A stretch of DNA of 15,274 nucleotides, taken from assembly GCA_030591405.1 (NCBI GenBank), contig JAUVBC010000012.1, positions 1 to 15,274 of the forward strand, read 5' to 3'. The stretch comes from Candidatus Zixiibacteriota bacterium. GTDB taxonomy: Bacteria > Zixibacteria > MSB-5A5 > GN15 > PGXB01. A model generated the notes under the pieces. That model did no database searches, was not told the origin of the DNA, and worked only from the letters and a program-made list of their open reading frames with translations. Made by a program: the position numbers and the translations under genes. Position 1 is the first letter of the stretch. Every line of letters starts with the position of its first letter. This document shows positions 1 to 7,627 of this stretch, piece after piece.

Positions 1-1188
1 CCCGGAGTTTACCATCACGCCATATTCGGTGAAAGCGTCATCCATAGTATTGAGATCAAGCGTAGTATTCTTATCCGGGTGAATTACAATTCTAATCGGA
101 ATATCATATTTTTTGGCAAAGAGGAAATCACGACTGTCATGCGCCGGGACTGCCATCACCGCACCGGTGCCATATCCGGCCAGAACATAATCAGCTACCC
201 AGAGTTGTACTTCTTCGCCGTTAAACGGATTAATGGCATACTTTCCGGTAAAGACACCATCTTTTTCGCTATCAGTTGACGTTCTTTCTATCTCAGTGCG
301 AACCAACACCTTCTTGCGATATTCTTCAACCTTTTCTTTATCTTCACCTTCCAGATTGAGGCTCTTTATTAGCGACGATTCCGGCGCAATCGCCATAAAG
401 GTAACACCAAAGATAGTATCGGGACGAGTTGTAAATATCGGCAGTTTTTCGCCGGTATCTTTAATAGTGAAATCGATCTCGGCTCCGGTTGAACGTCCGA
501 TCCACTCACGCTGCATCGTTTTTACATTCTCCGGCCAGTCAGGCAAACTGTCAAGGCCATCAATCAGGCGGTCAGCATAATCGGTTATTTTAAAATACCA
601 CTGTTTCAGCTCTTTTTTCTCAACCACTGTTTCGCATCGTTCGCATTTGCCATCAACCACCTGTTCATTAGCCAGCACCGTTTTATCTTCGGGGCACCAG
701 TTGACCCATCCGACCTTCTGATACGCGAGTTTATGTTTGAACAATTGAACAAACATCCACTGGGTCCATTTATAGTAATCTGGATTACAGGAGGCGACTT
801 CGCGTGACCAGTCAAACGAAACGCCGGTAGATTTCAAAGTATTGCGCGAAACCTCGATATTTTTCTGGGTCCATTCCGCAGGATGCAGATTATGCTTAAT
901 GGCGGCCCGTTCGGCTGGCAATCCAAAAGCATCCCACCCAAAAGGATGAATCACATCTTTGCCGAGCATCATCTGATAACGGGCGACAGCATCGCCGATA
1001 ATATAATTTCGGAAATGCCCCATGTGGATGTCGCCCGACGGATAAGCGAACATCACCAGCATATAAAATTTATCTTTCCCCGGTTTATCGGCCGCTTTAT
1101 AAAGCTTCGTGTCGTCCCAGATTTTTTGCCATTTTGCTTCAATATCCTTGAAGTCATATCTATTATCGGATGTCATATTTTTATCCAT
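1..1188 (-). CDS. leuS: Leucyl-tRNA synthetase, N-terminal 396 residues (cut by window edge)
   Basis: This class I aminoacyl-tRNA synthetase charges tRNA-Leu in the cytoplasm. The visible part has the HIGH-type ATP-binding motif as HMGH (residues 55-58), followed by FRNY. The zinc module has C165 and the pair C182/C185, with the LANEQV signature between them. The CP1 editing domain has TTRPDT at 253-258 and GTGAVMAVPAHD around 340-351. D354 matches the editing aspartate (E. coli D345). The KMSKS loop, anticodon-binding domain and C-terminus lie beyond the left edge, so the gene is partial only because the window ends. The start is uncertain. ATG at 1188 has a weak GACGG upstream. ATG at 1176 and GTG at 1200 are in the same frame, and an in-frame stop (1204-1206) rules out anything earlier. 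It follows the deacetylase gene after 113 bases and probably has its own promoter. The product call is secure. Confidence 0.96.
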   Translation of the reverse strand, partial: MDKNMTSDNRYDFKDIEAKWQKIWDDTKLYKAADKPGKDKFYMLVMFAYPSGDIHMGHFRNYIIGDAVARYQMMLGKDVIHPFGWDAFGLPAERAAIKHNLHPAEWTQKNIEVSRNTLKSTGVSFDWSREVASCNPDYYKWTQWMFVQLFKHKLAYQKVGWVNWCPEDKTVLANEQVVDGKCERCETVVEKKELKQWYFKITDYADRLIDGLDSLPDWPENVKTMQREWIGRSTGAEIDFTIKDTGEKLPIFTTRPDTIFGVTFMAIAPESSLIKSLNLEGEDKEKVEEYRKKVLVRTEIERTSTDSEKDGVFTGKYAINPFNGEEVQLWVADYVLAGYGTGAVMAVPAHDSRDFLFAKKYDIPIRIVIHPDKNTTLDLNTMDDAFTEYGVMVNSG

Positions 1189-1200
1189 ATTTACCGTCAC

Positions 1201-1216
1201 ATATTAAATTTAATAT
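1201..1216. repeat. 16-base perfect AT-only palindrome before leuS
   Basis: The sequence ATATTAAATTTAATAT is its own reverse complement. It lies 12 bases upstream of the likely leuS start and just downstream of the start point predicted from the promoter at 1226-1254. That is where a repressor operator often lies. It could equally be chance in AT-rich spacer DNA. As RNA the all-A/U stem would be weak. Confidence 0.5.
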
Positions 1217-1225
1217 CAAGCTTTG

Positions 1226-1254
1226 AATCTATGCGATAAAGTTTAGTTTATCAA
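1226..1254 (-). promoter_or_regulatory. Likely sigma-70-type promoter for leuS
   Basis: Read on the minus strand, TTGATA (1249-1254, 5 of 6 to the -35 consensus) and TAGATT (1226-1231, 4 of 6 to the -10 consensus) are 17 bases apart. Transcription would begin near 1219, giving a leader of about 30 bases before the ATG at 1188. The match is seen in the sequence, but promoter function is inferred. It sits in the largest gap of the window, where a new transcript would be expected. Confidence 0.4.
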
Positions 1255-1301
1255 GAATATTCGGCAATGATTTGCTATAAATATAAATTAGAATGAATAG
1301 A

Positions 1302-2060
1302 TTATTTTTTGCCGCGAAGATTATTTAAAAATATGGTCCCGCTGGCATAAGCATTCATAATCGACCCTTTGATAGATTCGATTTTATTAAAAATACTTTT
1401 ATTAAGCTTATTTAATACCGAATAAGGTGTATCAAAGGCATATACTGCCTCTCTTGCTAATGTAAAGTTACCTTCTCCCCTGCCAATCATTGAAAGCGAA
1501 AAGCCGTTTCTGTAGCCTATCTCAGCGGCAATAGATTCAACTTTTTTATTAAATCGTCCGAACGGATAGCTAATGAAACTGATCTTTCTATCAATAATCT
1601 CTTCGAGAATATTTTTGGATCTGGCCAATTCGATCTTTAAAAAGCGATCCGACAGTTGCGTCAGGCAGCGATGAGCCATTCCATGCGAGGCAATTGTAAT
1701 ATTATATTTTGATAATTCTATAATTTGTTCTCTCGAAAGATGTCTCGATGGAAAAACTGAGCCGGTATAATCCCATCTATTTGTTTTGCCAATAAAATCT
1801 GTTGGTATAAAAACCGTGGCCGGGATAGAATATTTTTTTAAGATCGGGTATACATAATAATAAAACGATTCGTAACCGTCATCAAAAGTAAGGACAACAT
1901 GATTAGCTTTTTGGCCGGCATCAACATAATCAGATAAACCGATTAATTTATAATTTTGCTTTTTGATAATATTTAAAAGAAGTTCAAATCGGTTTGGAGA
2001 ATAATTGTTCAATCCGCTTAATAAACCGGGTGAACAATTATGAAAAGCCAGAATAGGCAT
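1302..2060 (-). CDS. Polysaccharide deacetylase (NodB/CE4 family)
   Basis: This is a 252-residue NodB-homology protein that should remove N- or O-acetyl groups from a carbohydrate using a metal ion. Motif 1 is TFDDGY (58-63), with D60 the likely base and D61 a metal ligand. Motif 2 is SHGMAH (125-130), with H126 and H130 as metal ligands. Motif 3 is YPFGRF (165-170). R203 in LAREAV may be the motif-4 arginine. I do not see a clear C-terminal catalytic histidine motif. There is no signal peptide or membrane segment, so a cytoplasmic substrate such as a lipid- or nucleotide-linked sugar is possible. The ATG has no ribosome-binding site at normal spacing: AGGA is 26 bases away. The gene is AT-rich, with 225 G+C in the 660 bases 1381-2040. 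The fold is clear but the substrate is unknown. Confidence 0.88.
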   Translation of the reverse strand: MPILAFHNCSPGLLSGLNNYSPNRFELLLNIIKKQNYKLIGLSDYVDAGQKANHVVLTFDDGYESFYYYVYPILKKYSIPATVFIPTDFIGKTNRWDYTGSVFPSRHLSREQIIELSKYNITIASHGMAHRCLTQLSDRFLKIELARSKNILEEIIDRKISFISYPFGRFNKKVESIAAEIGYRNGFSLSMIGRGEGNFTLAREAVYAFDTPYSVLNKLNKSIFNKIESIKGSIMNAYASGTIFLNNLRGKK

Positions 2061-2090
2061 AATTATTATTTAAAGTTTCTAATCTGTCCT

Positions 2091-3368
2091 TCAAATAGAA
2101 TAATCGACTTTGTTCAAATCAGCTTCGGTGCCGGGACCTAACGATGTAATCGTCATTCCTTCAGAAACAAATATTTTTCGCGCCATCTCAAGAATATCAT
2201 TCGACTGGATACGATCAATAGATTTTAACGCCTTGTCAAGCGGGAGATACTCGTTGCCCAATAACTCCAATCGTCCCAACCTGCCCATTCGTCCATTAGT
2301 GGATTCCAGTGCCAGCGTCAGATGCCCCTTGATTTGAGCTTTGATATTGTCCAGTTTGCTATCTGGCAGTCGGTTTTTCTTCATTTTTCTGAGTTCTTTT
2401 AAGGTCGTTTCAATCGCTTCAGAGAGATGCTTTTGTTCGGTTCCAAAATAGATCCCCATCATGCCGTTATCGCGGAAGAAATCGGCAAAAGAATATATCG
2501 AATAAGCCATTCCTTTTTCTTCGCGAATCTTCTGAAACAGAACCGATGACATCCCTGATCCAAGGTAAGTGTACAGTGCAAGTATATTGTACCGATCGGG
2601 ATGACTGAACTTGATACCGGGAAAGCCGAGACAAAGATGATTTTGTGCCGAACCATTGGTATAAATATGTTTAGTAAATTGAGAAGGTGATATTGCATCC
2701 TCTCCCCTGTTGCCAATACCTTCGGAAAAATGAAATTTCTTTTTTACCAGTTCTACCAATTTCCGATGCGATACATTTCCGGCCGCCGCGATAACTACCC
2801 GTCCTGACAGATAGCTCTTTTTCATGTAAGCTTTGATATCTTTTCTATCAAATGACCGTACAGTTATTTCGGTTCCAAGAATCGATCGCCCCAGCGGTTG
2901 ATTTGACCAGAAATTTTCAGTGAAATGTTCATGCACCAAATCCGAAGGGTTTTCAAAAACTTCATGAATCTCTTCGGCAACCACAGATTTTTCGCGATCA
3001 ATATTTTTGGGAGTCAGGGTTGAATTCATCAGGATATCAGAGAGGACATCAACCGCCTGTTCCAGATGTTCATCGAGGATGACAGCCATATAACAGGTTT
3101 GTTCTCGCGAGGTAAAGGCGTTTATATTGCCGCCTAAAGATTCCAACGATGATGCAATCTTTTTGGCGGAACGTCTTTTAGTACCTTTAAACAACATATG
3201 CTCAATAAAATGAGAAATGCCATTTTCCGACTTTTGTTCATCGCGGGAGCCAACATCGACCCACACCCCGATTGAAATCGAACGAGCCGAGGGAATATTT
3301 TCGCTAATAATTCTAAGACCGTCTTTTAAAACGGTCTTAGAATATTTAATCAAATTCTTTGTCGCCAT
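2091..3368 (-). CDS. M16 family zinc peptidase (processing-peptidase/PqqL-like)
   Basis: This is a 425-residue zinc metallopeptidase of the inverzincin (M16B) type. Residues 53-57 are HFIEH, the HxxEH motif: H53 and H57 bind zinc and E56 is catalytic. The third ligand is E133, at the canonical spacing of 76, in VVAEEIHE. The C-terminal half has the matching M16_C features: YLGSGMSSVLFQ, then REEKGMAYSI. The N-terminus (LKDGLRII, then ISIGVWVDVGSRDE) is typical for the family. Both halves fit a complete single-domain-pair protein that would act as a dimer. No signal peptide is evident, so it is probably cytoplasmic. It starts 7 bases after the pnp stop with no close ribosome-binding site, suggesting translational coupling. 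In Bacillus an M16 protease gene (mlpA) also lies just after pnp. The physiological substrate is not known. Confidence 0.93.
   Translation of the reverse strand: MATKNLIKYSKTVLKDGLRIISENIPSARSISIGVWVDVGSRDEQKSENGISHFIEHMLFKGTKRRSAKKIASSLESLGGNINAFTSREQTCYMAVILDEHLEQAVDVLSDILMNSTLTPKNIDREKSVVAEEIHEVFENPSDLVHEHFTENFWSNQPLGRSILGTEITVRSFDRKDIKAYMKKSYLSGRVVIAAAGNVSHRKLVELVKKKFHFSEGIGNRGEDAISPSQFTKHIYTNGSAQNHLCLGFPGIKFSHPDRYNILALYTYLGSGMSSVLFQKIREEKGMAYSIYSFADFFRDNGMMGIYFGTEQKHLSEAIETTLKELRKMKKNRLPDSKLDNIKAQIKGHLTLALESTNGRMGRLGRLELLGNEYLPLDKALKSIDRIQSNDILEMARKIFVSEGMTITSLGPGTEADLNKVDYSI
3310..3343 (-). repeat. Perfect 13-bp inverted repeat (hairpin) early in the M16 gene, just after pnp
   Basis: Arms at 3310-3322 (ATTCTAAGACCGT) and 3331-3343 (ACGGTCTTAGAAT) are exact reverse complements around an 8-base loop. 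In the transcript the stem begins 32 bases after the pnp stop and covers roughly codons 9-20 of the M16 gene. No U-tract follows (TATTAGCG instead), so it does not look like an intrinsic terminator. It may block 3'-to-5' decay of upstream pnp mRNA, be an RNase III site, or lower translation of the next gene. The structure is seen; the role is inferred. Confidence 0.75.
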
Positions 3369-3375
3369 AATTAAA

Positions 3376-5454
3376 TTATGATTCCAAAAGAGCTTTGCGC
3401 GAAAGTCTTATCTTTCCTTCCGGATCGATATTAACAACGAGAACTTCGACTTTGTCGCCGACCTTGAAATAGTCTTCGACTCTCTCTACTCGTTTATGAT
3501 CGATCTCAGAGATATGAAGAAGGCCATCGGTACCGGGAAGAATTTCGACAAAAGCGCCAAAATTGGTAATCCGCCGAACCGTTCCGCTATATTTCTTATC
3601 AATCTCCGGTTCTTCGACAAGCCCCAGAACCATCTCTCTGGCCTTTTCGCCAGCGGCACCATCAACCGAAGCGATAAGAACAGTACCATCGTCAGAGATA
3701 TCGACTTTGGCTCCTGTAGCTTCGATGATAGATCGGATCATTTTTCCGCCTGGTCCAATAACCGTTCCGATTTTATCAACATTGATCTTGATAGTCAGAA
3801 TTCTTGGAGCATACTCGGAAAGTTTGTCGCGATTGGTTGAGATCGTGGCGTTCATTTTATCAAGAATAAACAAGCGGGCAGTTTTCGCTTTGTCCAATGC
3901 AACTTTCATTGTTTCAATATCAAGACCGGAAATCTTGATGTCCATCTGGAAAGCGGTAATTCCCTGAGCACTGCCGGTTACCTTGAAATCCATATCACCA
4001 AAGTGATCTTCATCACCAAGAATATCGGTAAGTACGGCAAATTTGTCACCCTCTTTGATAAGACCCATGGCAACGCCAGCTACGGCACATTTGATAGGTG
4101 CGCCGCCATCCATGAGAGCCAGCGATCCACCACAAACAGAGGCCATTGATGATGATCCATTCGATTCCAGAATATCGGAGACAATTCTGATTGTGTAGGG
4201 AAACATCTCATCAGAAGGAATAATCGGTTGTAAAGCTCTTTCGGCCAGAGCACCATGTCCAATTTCACGACGGCCAACGCCGCGAATCGGCCGAATTTCA
4301 CCAACCGAAAATGATGGGAAGTTATAATGCAGCATATAACTTTTAAATGATTCACCATCAAGATCATCAACGCGCTGCTCATCCAATTTTGTCCCAAGCG
4401 TTAGAACAACCAGTGCCTGAGTCTGACCGCGAGTAAACAATGCAGAACCATGAGTGCGCGGAAGGATACCGACTTCGCAGGTGATCTCTCTGATATCATC
4501 GGGACCACGACCGTCAATACGAATATTATCATCAAGGATCATTTTGCGCATTACACCAGAATCGATATCATGAAGAACACCACTAATCGCCATTTCTGAT
4601 TCCGGATATTCTTCGGCCAGTGCCTCTTTGATTTCATCGGCGAATTTATGCTTGGCAGTATTCCGTTCATCTTTGTCAGCAATCTTATTAAATTCGCTAT
4701 AACGAGTACCGGCCAATTCGGTCACTTTATTTTTCAGAGCTTCTTTCGGGCCAACCGGAGTATATTCGAATTTTGGCTTTCCGGCGGTCTCCTTTAATTC
4801 TTCTATCTTTGCAATAATCGCTTTTATATGTTCGTGACCAAACGCAAGCGCCTCAAGCATATCTGCCTCGGAAACCTCTTTGGCACCACCCTCAACCATA
4901 GTGATTGAGTCGGACGAGCCGGCGATCGTAACATTCAAATCTGACTGTTCCAGCTCATCAAAAGTCGGAAAAACAATAAATTGACCATTGACTCTTCCGA
5001 CCCTAACACCTGCGATAGTTTTTGTGAAAGGTATATCTGATATCGCCAATGAGGCTGCGGTCCCAATAAAGGCCAGCATATCCGCATCATTCTGTTGATC
5101 CGATGAAAGGACAAGATTATGACACTGCACTTCATTTTTAAAATCATCAGGGAACAAAGGCCGAATCGGTCGATCAATGACCCTCATTGAGAGAATCTCT
5201 TTTTCGGAAGGTCTTCCCTCACGTTTAAAAAAGCCGCCGGGGATCTTTCCAGCTGCATACGATTTTTCCCGATAGTCAATTGCCAGAGGGAAAAAATCCT
5301 GACCTTCTCTTGGTTTATCAGTGGCACAAACGGCCGATAATGTAACCGTGTCACCTAATCTGACCATTGTTGACCCATTCGCCTGTTTGGCAACCTTGCC
5401 AGTTTCAATACTTAATGTTTTTCCGCCAATTTCAAGTTCTACTTTGCTTACCAT
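3376..5454 (-). CDS. pnp: Polyribonucleotide nucleotidyltransferase (PNPase)
   Basis: PNPase is the phosphorolytic 3'-to-5' exoribonuclease, a trimer at the core of the degradosome, and it can also add 3' tails. The protein has 692 residues and full architecture. First RNase PH domain: about 10-140. Helical linker: about 240-300. Second RNase PH domain: about 310-535. KH domain: 551-610, with GPGG (567-570). S1 domain: 619-690. The phosphate-binding serines are in NGSSS (432-436). The metal-site residues D483, D489 and K491 match E. coli D486, D492 and K494. The FFKREGRPSEKE segment near 75-86 and the RRPIG-like IRPLFPDDF are also present. GGAG lies 7 bases before the ATG. The gene follows rpsO after 24 bases, the usual rpsO-pnp arrangement, and that gap is too short for the long leader with an RNase III hairpin known in E. 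coli. It ends with the S1 domain and has no long C-terminal tail. Confidence 0.99.
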   Translation of the reverse strand: MVSKVELEIGGKTLSIETGKVAKQANGSTMVRLGDTVTLSAVCATDKPREGQDFFPLAIDYREKSYAAGKIPGGFFKREGRPSEKEILSMRVIDRPIRPLFPDDFKNEVQCHNLVLSSDQQNDADMLAFIGTAASLAISDIPFTKTIAGVRVGRVNGQFIVFPTFDELEQSDLNVTIAGSSDSITMVEGGAKEVSEADMLEALAFGHEHIKAIIAKIEELKETAGKPKFEYTPVGPKEALKNKVTELAGTRYSEFNKIADKDERNTAKHKFADEIKEALAEEYPESEMAISGVLHDIDSGVMRKMILDDNIRIDGRGPDDIREITCEVGILPRTHGSALFTRGQTQALVVLTLGTKLDEQRVDDLDGESFKSYMLHYNFPSFSVGEIRPIRGVGRREIGHGALAERALQPIIPSDEMFPYTIRIVSDILESNGSSSMASVCGGSLALMDGGAPIKCAVAGVAMGLIKEGDKFAVLTDILGDEDHFGDMDFKVTGSAQGITAFQMDIKISGLDIETMKVALDKAKTARLFILDKMNATISTNRDKLSEYAPRILTIKINVDKIGTVIGPGGKMIRSIIEATGAKVDISDDGTVLIASVDGAAGEKAREMVLGLVEEPEIDKKYSGTVRRITNFGAFVEILPGTDGLLHISEIDHKRVERVEDYFKVGDKVEVLVVNIDPEGKIRLSRKALLES

Positions 5455-5478
5455 TAAATTACTCCAATTAATTCCGCT

Positions 5479-5748
5479 TTACCGCCTGATACCAAGTTTT
5501 GATATCAACTGTCTATAACTTTCAATATCCTTCCGTATTAGATAATCAAGCAGCCTTCTGCGCTTACCAACTTTTTTAAGCAGGCCGCGGCGGCTGTGAA
5601 AATCTTTTTTGTGCATCCTCAGATGCTCGGTGAGGTTGATAACATCCTCCGTTAGAATCGCAATCTGGACCTCGGGCGATCCCGTGTCGCTTTCATGCAA
5701 TTGATGCGAGGCGACAATCTCTTCTTTTTTTCCTTTGCTTACTGACAC
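5479..5748 (-). CDS. rpsO: Ribosomal protein S15 (start chosen at GTG)
   Basis: S15 is a primary 16S rRNA-binding protein of the 30S platform and forms an intersubunit bridge. The signature is intact: TGSPEVQIAILTE, then HKKDFHSRRGLL, then KVGKRRRLLDYL, ending LGIRR. I place the start at GTG 5748, giving 89 residues, the same length as E. coli S15. The upstream ATG at 5757 (92 residues) touches the ribosome-binding site AAGGAG (5758-5763) with zero spacing, whereas the GTG is 9 bases away. The ribosome-binding site overlaps the ribF stop, so the two genes are probably translationally coupled. Family knowledge says S15 represses its own translation in E. coli through a pseudoknot. I cannot show an equivalent here. 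An A7 run lies at codons 6-8, counting from the GTG. Confidence 0.97.
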   Translation of the reverse strand: MSVSKGKKEEIVASHQLHESDTGSPEVQIAILTEDVINLTEHLRMHKKDFHSRRGLLKKVGKRRRLLDYLIRKDIESYRQLISKLGIRR

Positions 5749-5757
5749 TTCTGTCAT

Positions 5758-5763
5758 CTCCTT
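5758..5763 (-). promoter_or_regulatory. Ribosome-binding site that decides the rpsO start
   Basis: On the minus strand this reads AAGGAG, a strong Shine-Dalgarno sequence. It ends immediately before an ATG (5757), too close to serve it, and 9 bases before the GTG at 5748. The spacing therefore favours the GTG start. Its first base is shared with the end of the ribF stop codon. Confidence 0.65.
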
Positions 5764-6692
5764 TATTTACTTAACTTCAAAATATATTTTTTATCTTCTG
5801 TTATTTGTGCGACAAGTTTATCGGTACTATCAAATTTAATATTCTCGCGAACGAAAGTTTCGGGATAGCATATCAGTTCATCACCATAAATATCATTATC
5901 AAAATCGAAAATATTCACTTCGACCGATTTCTCCCGATTGGGATCAAAATGATTATTGCCAATAAACATCATCCCGTTATATTTGATACTATTATGCTCA
6001 GTCCGGCAGGAATAAACGCCATCAGCCGGCAGTAGTTTACGCTCATGAAAATCAATGTTTGCGGTTGGATATCCCAGTTTCTTCCCAAGTCCGATACCTT
6101 TGATTACTTCACCGGAAATAGGATAGGGGTGCTGGAACATTTTTATAGCCAGTGGCAAATCATGTCCGGTAATCAAACGCCTGATTCGTGATGATGAAAT
6201 CGGTCGTCCATCAACAAGGATAGGATTAACAACTTCCAGTTCAAATGAATAGATCTTGGATAATCCCATCAAATCGTTAATTGTCCCGGAACGATTTTTC
6301 CCGAAAGCATGATCATATCCAACTACCAACTTTTTCAGATTAAGCCTTTTGGTCAGGTAGTTTTTAATAAAATCTTCGGCAGTTAGATCCATCAGTGCTT
6401 TATTGAAATTCAACACCATCAGTTTCCCATCCATATAATTGGCGAAAAGCCGAACCTTTTCTTCCCACGTCGATAAAAGCGGCGGAGGATCATTGGGAGT
6501 CACCAACACACGCGGATGAGGTTCAAAGGTGATTGCAACGGCCTCCATATTATTAGCCTTGGCCGAGTCCATCAATCGCTTGAGAATTTCCTGATGTCCG
6601 CGATGAAGACCATCAAAGGTGCCGATGGTAACAACGACCTCTTTTTCCGGTGCGGCGTAATCATCAATATTTTTAATTACTTCCAAACTCAA
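5763..6692 (-). CDS. ribF: Bifunctional riboflavin kinase / FAD synthetase
   Basis: RibF phosphorylates riboflavin to FMN and adenylylates FMN to FAD in the cytoplasm. The protein has 309 residues in two domains. The N-terminal nucleotidyltransferase has GTFDGLHRGH (24-33), GYDHAFG (125-131) and SSSRIR (166-171). The C-terminal flavokinase has GLGKKLGYPTAN (201-212), then DGVYSC, with E259 in VEVNIFDFD a likely catalytic residue. It ends with the usual IKFDSTDKLVAQITED helix. The start is TTG, not ATG. An in-frame stop lies just upstream (6693-6695) and no other start codon comes before the conserved motif. AAGGG (6700-6704) sits 7 bases before the TTG. The TTG overlaps the truB stop as TTGA, suggesting coupled translation. 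Its place between truB and rpsO is common across bacteria. Confidence 0.97.
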   Translation of the reverse strand: MSLEVIKNIDDYAAPEKEVVVTIGTFDGLHRGHQEILKRLMDSAKANNMEAVAITFEPHPRVLVTPNDPPPLLSTWEEKVRLFANYMDGKLMVLNFNKALMDLTAEDFIKNYLTKRLNLKKLVVGYDHAFGKNRSGTINDLMGLSKIYSFELEVVNPILVDGRPISSSRIRRLITGHDLPLAIKMFQHPYPISGEVIKGIGLGKKLGYPTANIDFHERKLLPADGVYSCRTEHNSIKYNGMMFIGNNHFDPNREKSVEVNIFDFDNDIYGDELICYPETFVRENIKFDSTDKLVAQITEDKKYILKLSK

Positions 6693-7627
6693 TTAAGTAC
6701 CCTTATATAAGTAAAAAATGTGTTTCCATTATAATTTTCGAGTTCCGAAGAACAGATTTCAGATTTCCCAATCGCCCTGATATTGCCGTTAAAATCTCTT
6801 AAACTGATAAATTCTTCAGGCTGGAAATTGCCATCGACACCAATTATATCCTGATATTTTGGAGAGCGCCCCAAAATAATCATTGAACTGAATTCTTCAT
6901 TAACTCTAATTGATGGAAACTGAAGAACCGAGTCAATCGATCTGATATATTGTCCCATCGAACCATCTTTTATGAATAGTTCAACATCTTTAAGATTCAA
7001 GGCATCTTCCAAAGAATAATTACCGACCCTGGTTCTTTTTAGTGCTGAAAGATAGGCGCCGCAACCAATATTTTCTCCAATATCATTTGCAATTGTACGA
7101 ATATATGTTCCCTTCGAACATGATACCTCGAACTTAATCTTTGGCGATTTGAAATCAATTAATCTAATTGAATCAATAAATACATCGCGCACCGGAGTAT
7201 CAACGATTTCGCCCTTCCTCGCTGATTTATATAATCTTTTTCCGTCAACTTTTACTGCCGAAAAAATCGGCACCTTTTGTTTAATGTCGCCTTTAAAAGA
7301 AGATAAAACGGAGCATATATCGCCTTCATTTAGTTCAGGTACTTTCTCAAACGGTGTTTCTGGTAAAATGCCCTCGGCGTCATAAGTCGATGAGCGTTGT
7401 CCCAGAGTAACCTCGGCTTCATATGTCTTGTCAACATCGGTAATAAAGCGGGCGATTTTTGTCGCTTGCCCTAAACAAAAAACCATCAAACCAGTCGCCT
7501 TTGGATCAAGCGTTCCGGTATGTCCGATTTTTTTCTGACCCAGCAATTTTCGAAGGCTGTCGACAACATCATGGCTTGTCTGGTCGTAAGGTTTATCGCA
7601 TAACAATATGCCGTTATACTGATGCAT
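6689..7627 (-). CDS. truB: tRNA pseudouridine(55) synthase
   Basis: TruB makes pseudouridine 55 in the T-loop of most tRNAs and acts as a tRNA chaperone. The 312-residue protein opens with GILLCDKPYDQTSHDVV. It carries motif II, GHTGTLDPKATG (35-46), with D41 the catalytic aspartate. Further family segments are the KVPIFSAVKVDGKRLYKSAR stretch (the usual PP.ySA.k..G.r.Ye.AR) and SCSKGTYIRTIANDIG. The C-terminal third is a short PUA-like region. The ATG lies inside the end of the nrnA-like gene, overlapping it by 14 bases, with GAGG at about 8 bases spacing inside that gene. The 3' end overlaps ribF by 4 bases. Base composition is more AT-rich than pnp, at about 37% in three sampled lines. I see nothing unusual in the active site. 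Confidence 0.97.
   Translation of the reverse strand: MHQYNGILLCDKPYDQTSHDVVDSLRKLLGQKKIGHTGTLDPKATGLMVFCLGQATKIARFITDVDKTYEAEVTLGQRSSTYDAEGILPETPFEKVPELNEGDICSVLSSFKGDIKQKVPIFSAVKVDGKRLYKSARKGEIVDTPVRDVFIDSIRLIDFKSPKIKFEVSCSKGTYIRTIANDIGENIGCGAYLSALKRTRVGNYSLEDALNLKDVELFIKDGSMGQYIRSIDSVLQFPSIRVNEEFSSMIILGRSPKYQDIIGVDGNFQPEEFISLRDFNGNIRAIGKSEICSSELENYNGNTFFTYIRVLN

Noticed and set aside
3496..3967. Overlapping plus-strand open frames inside pnp
   Set aside because: They are antisense shadows of the KH/S1 end of PNPase, with no ribosome-binding site or recognisable domain.
6728..6733. Perfect TATAAT on the minus strand near the end of truB, a possible internal promoter for ribF-rpsO-pnp
   Set aside because: At 17 or 18 bases upstream I find nothing like a -35, and there is no extended -10. 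One hexamer in AT-rich coding DNA is not enough.
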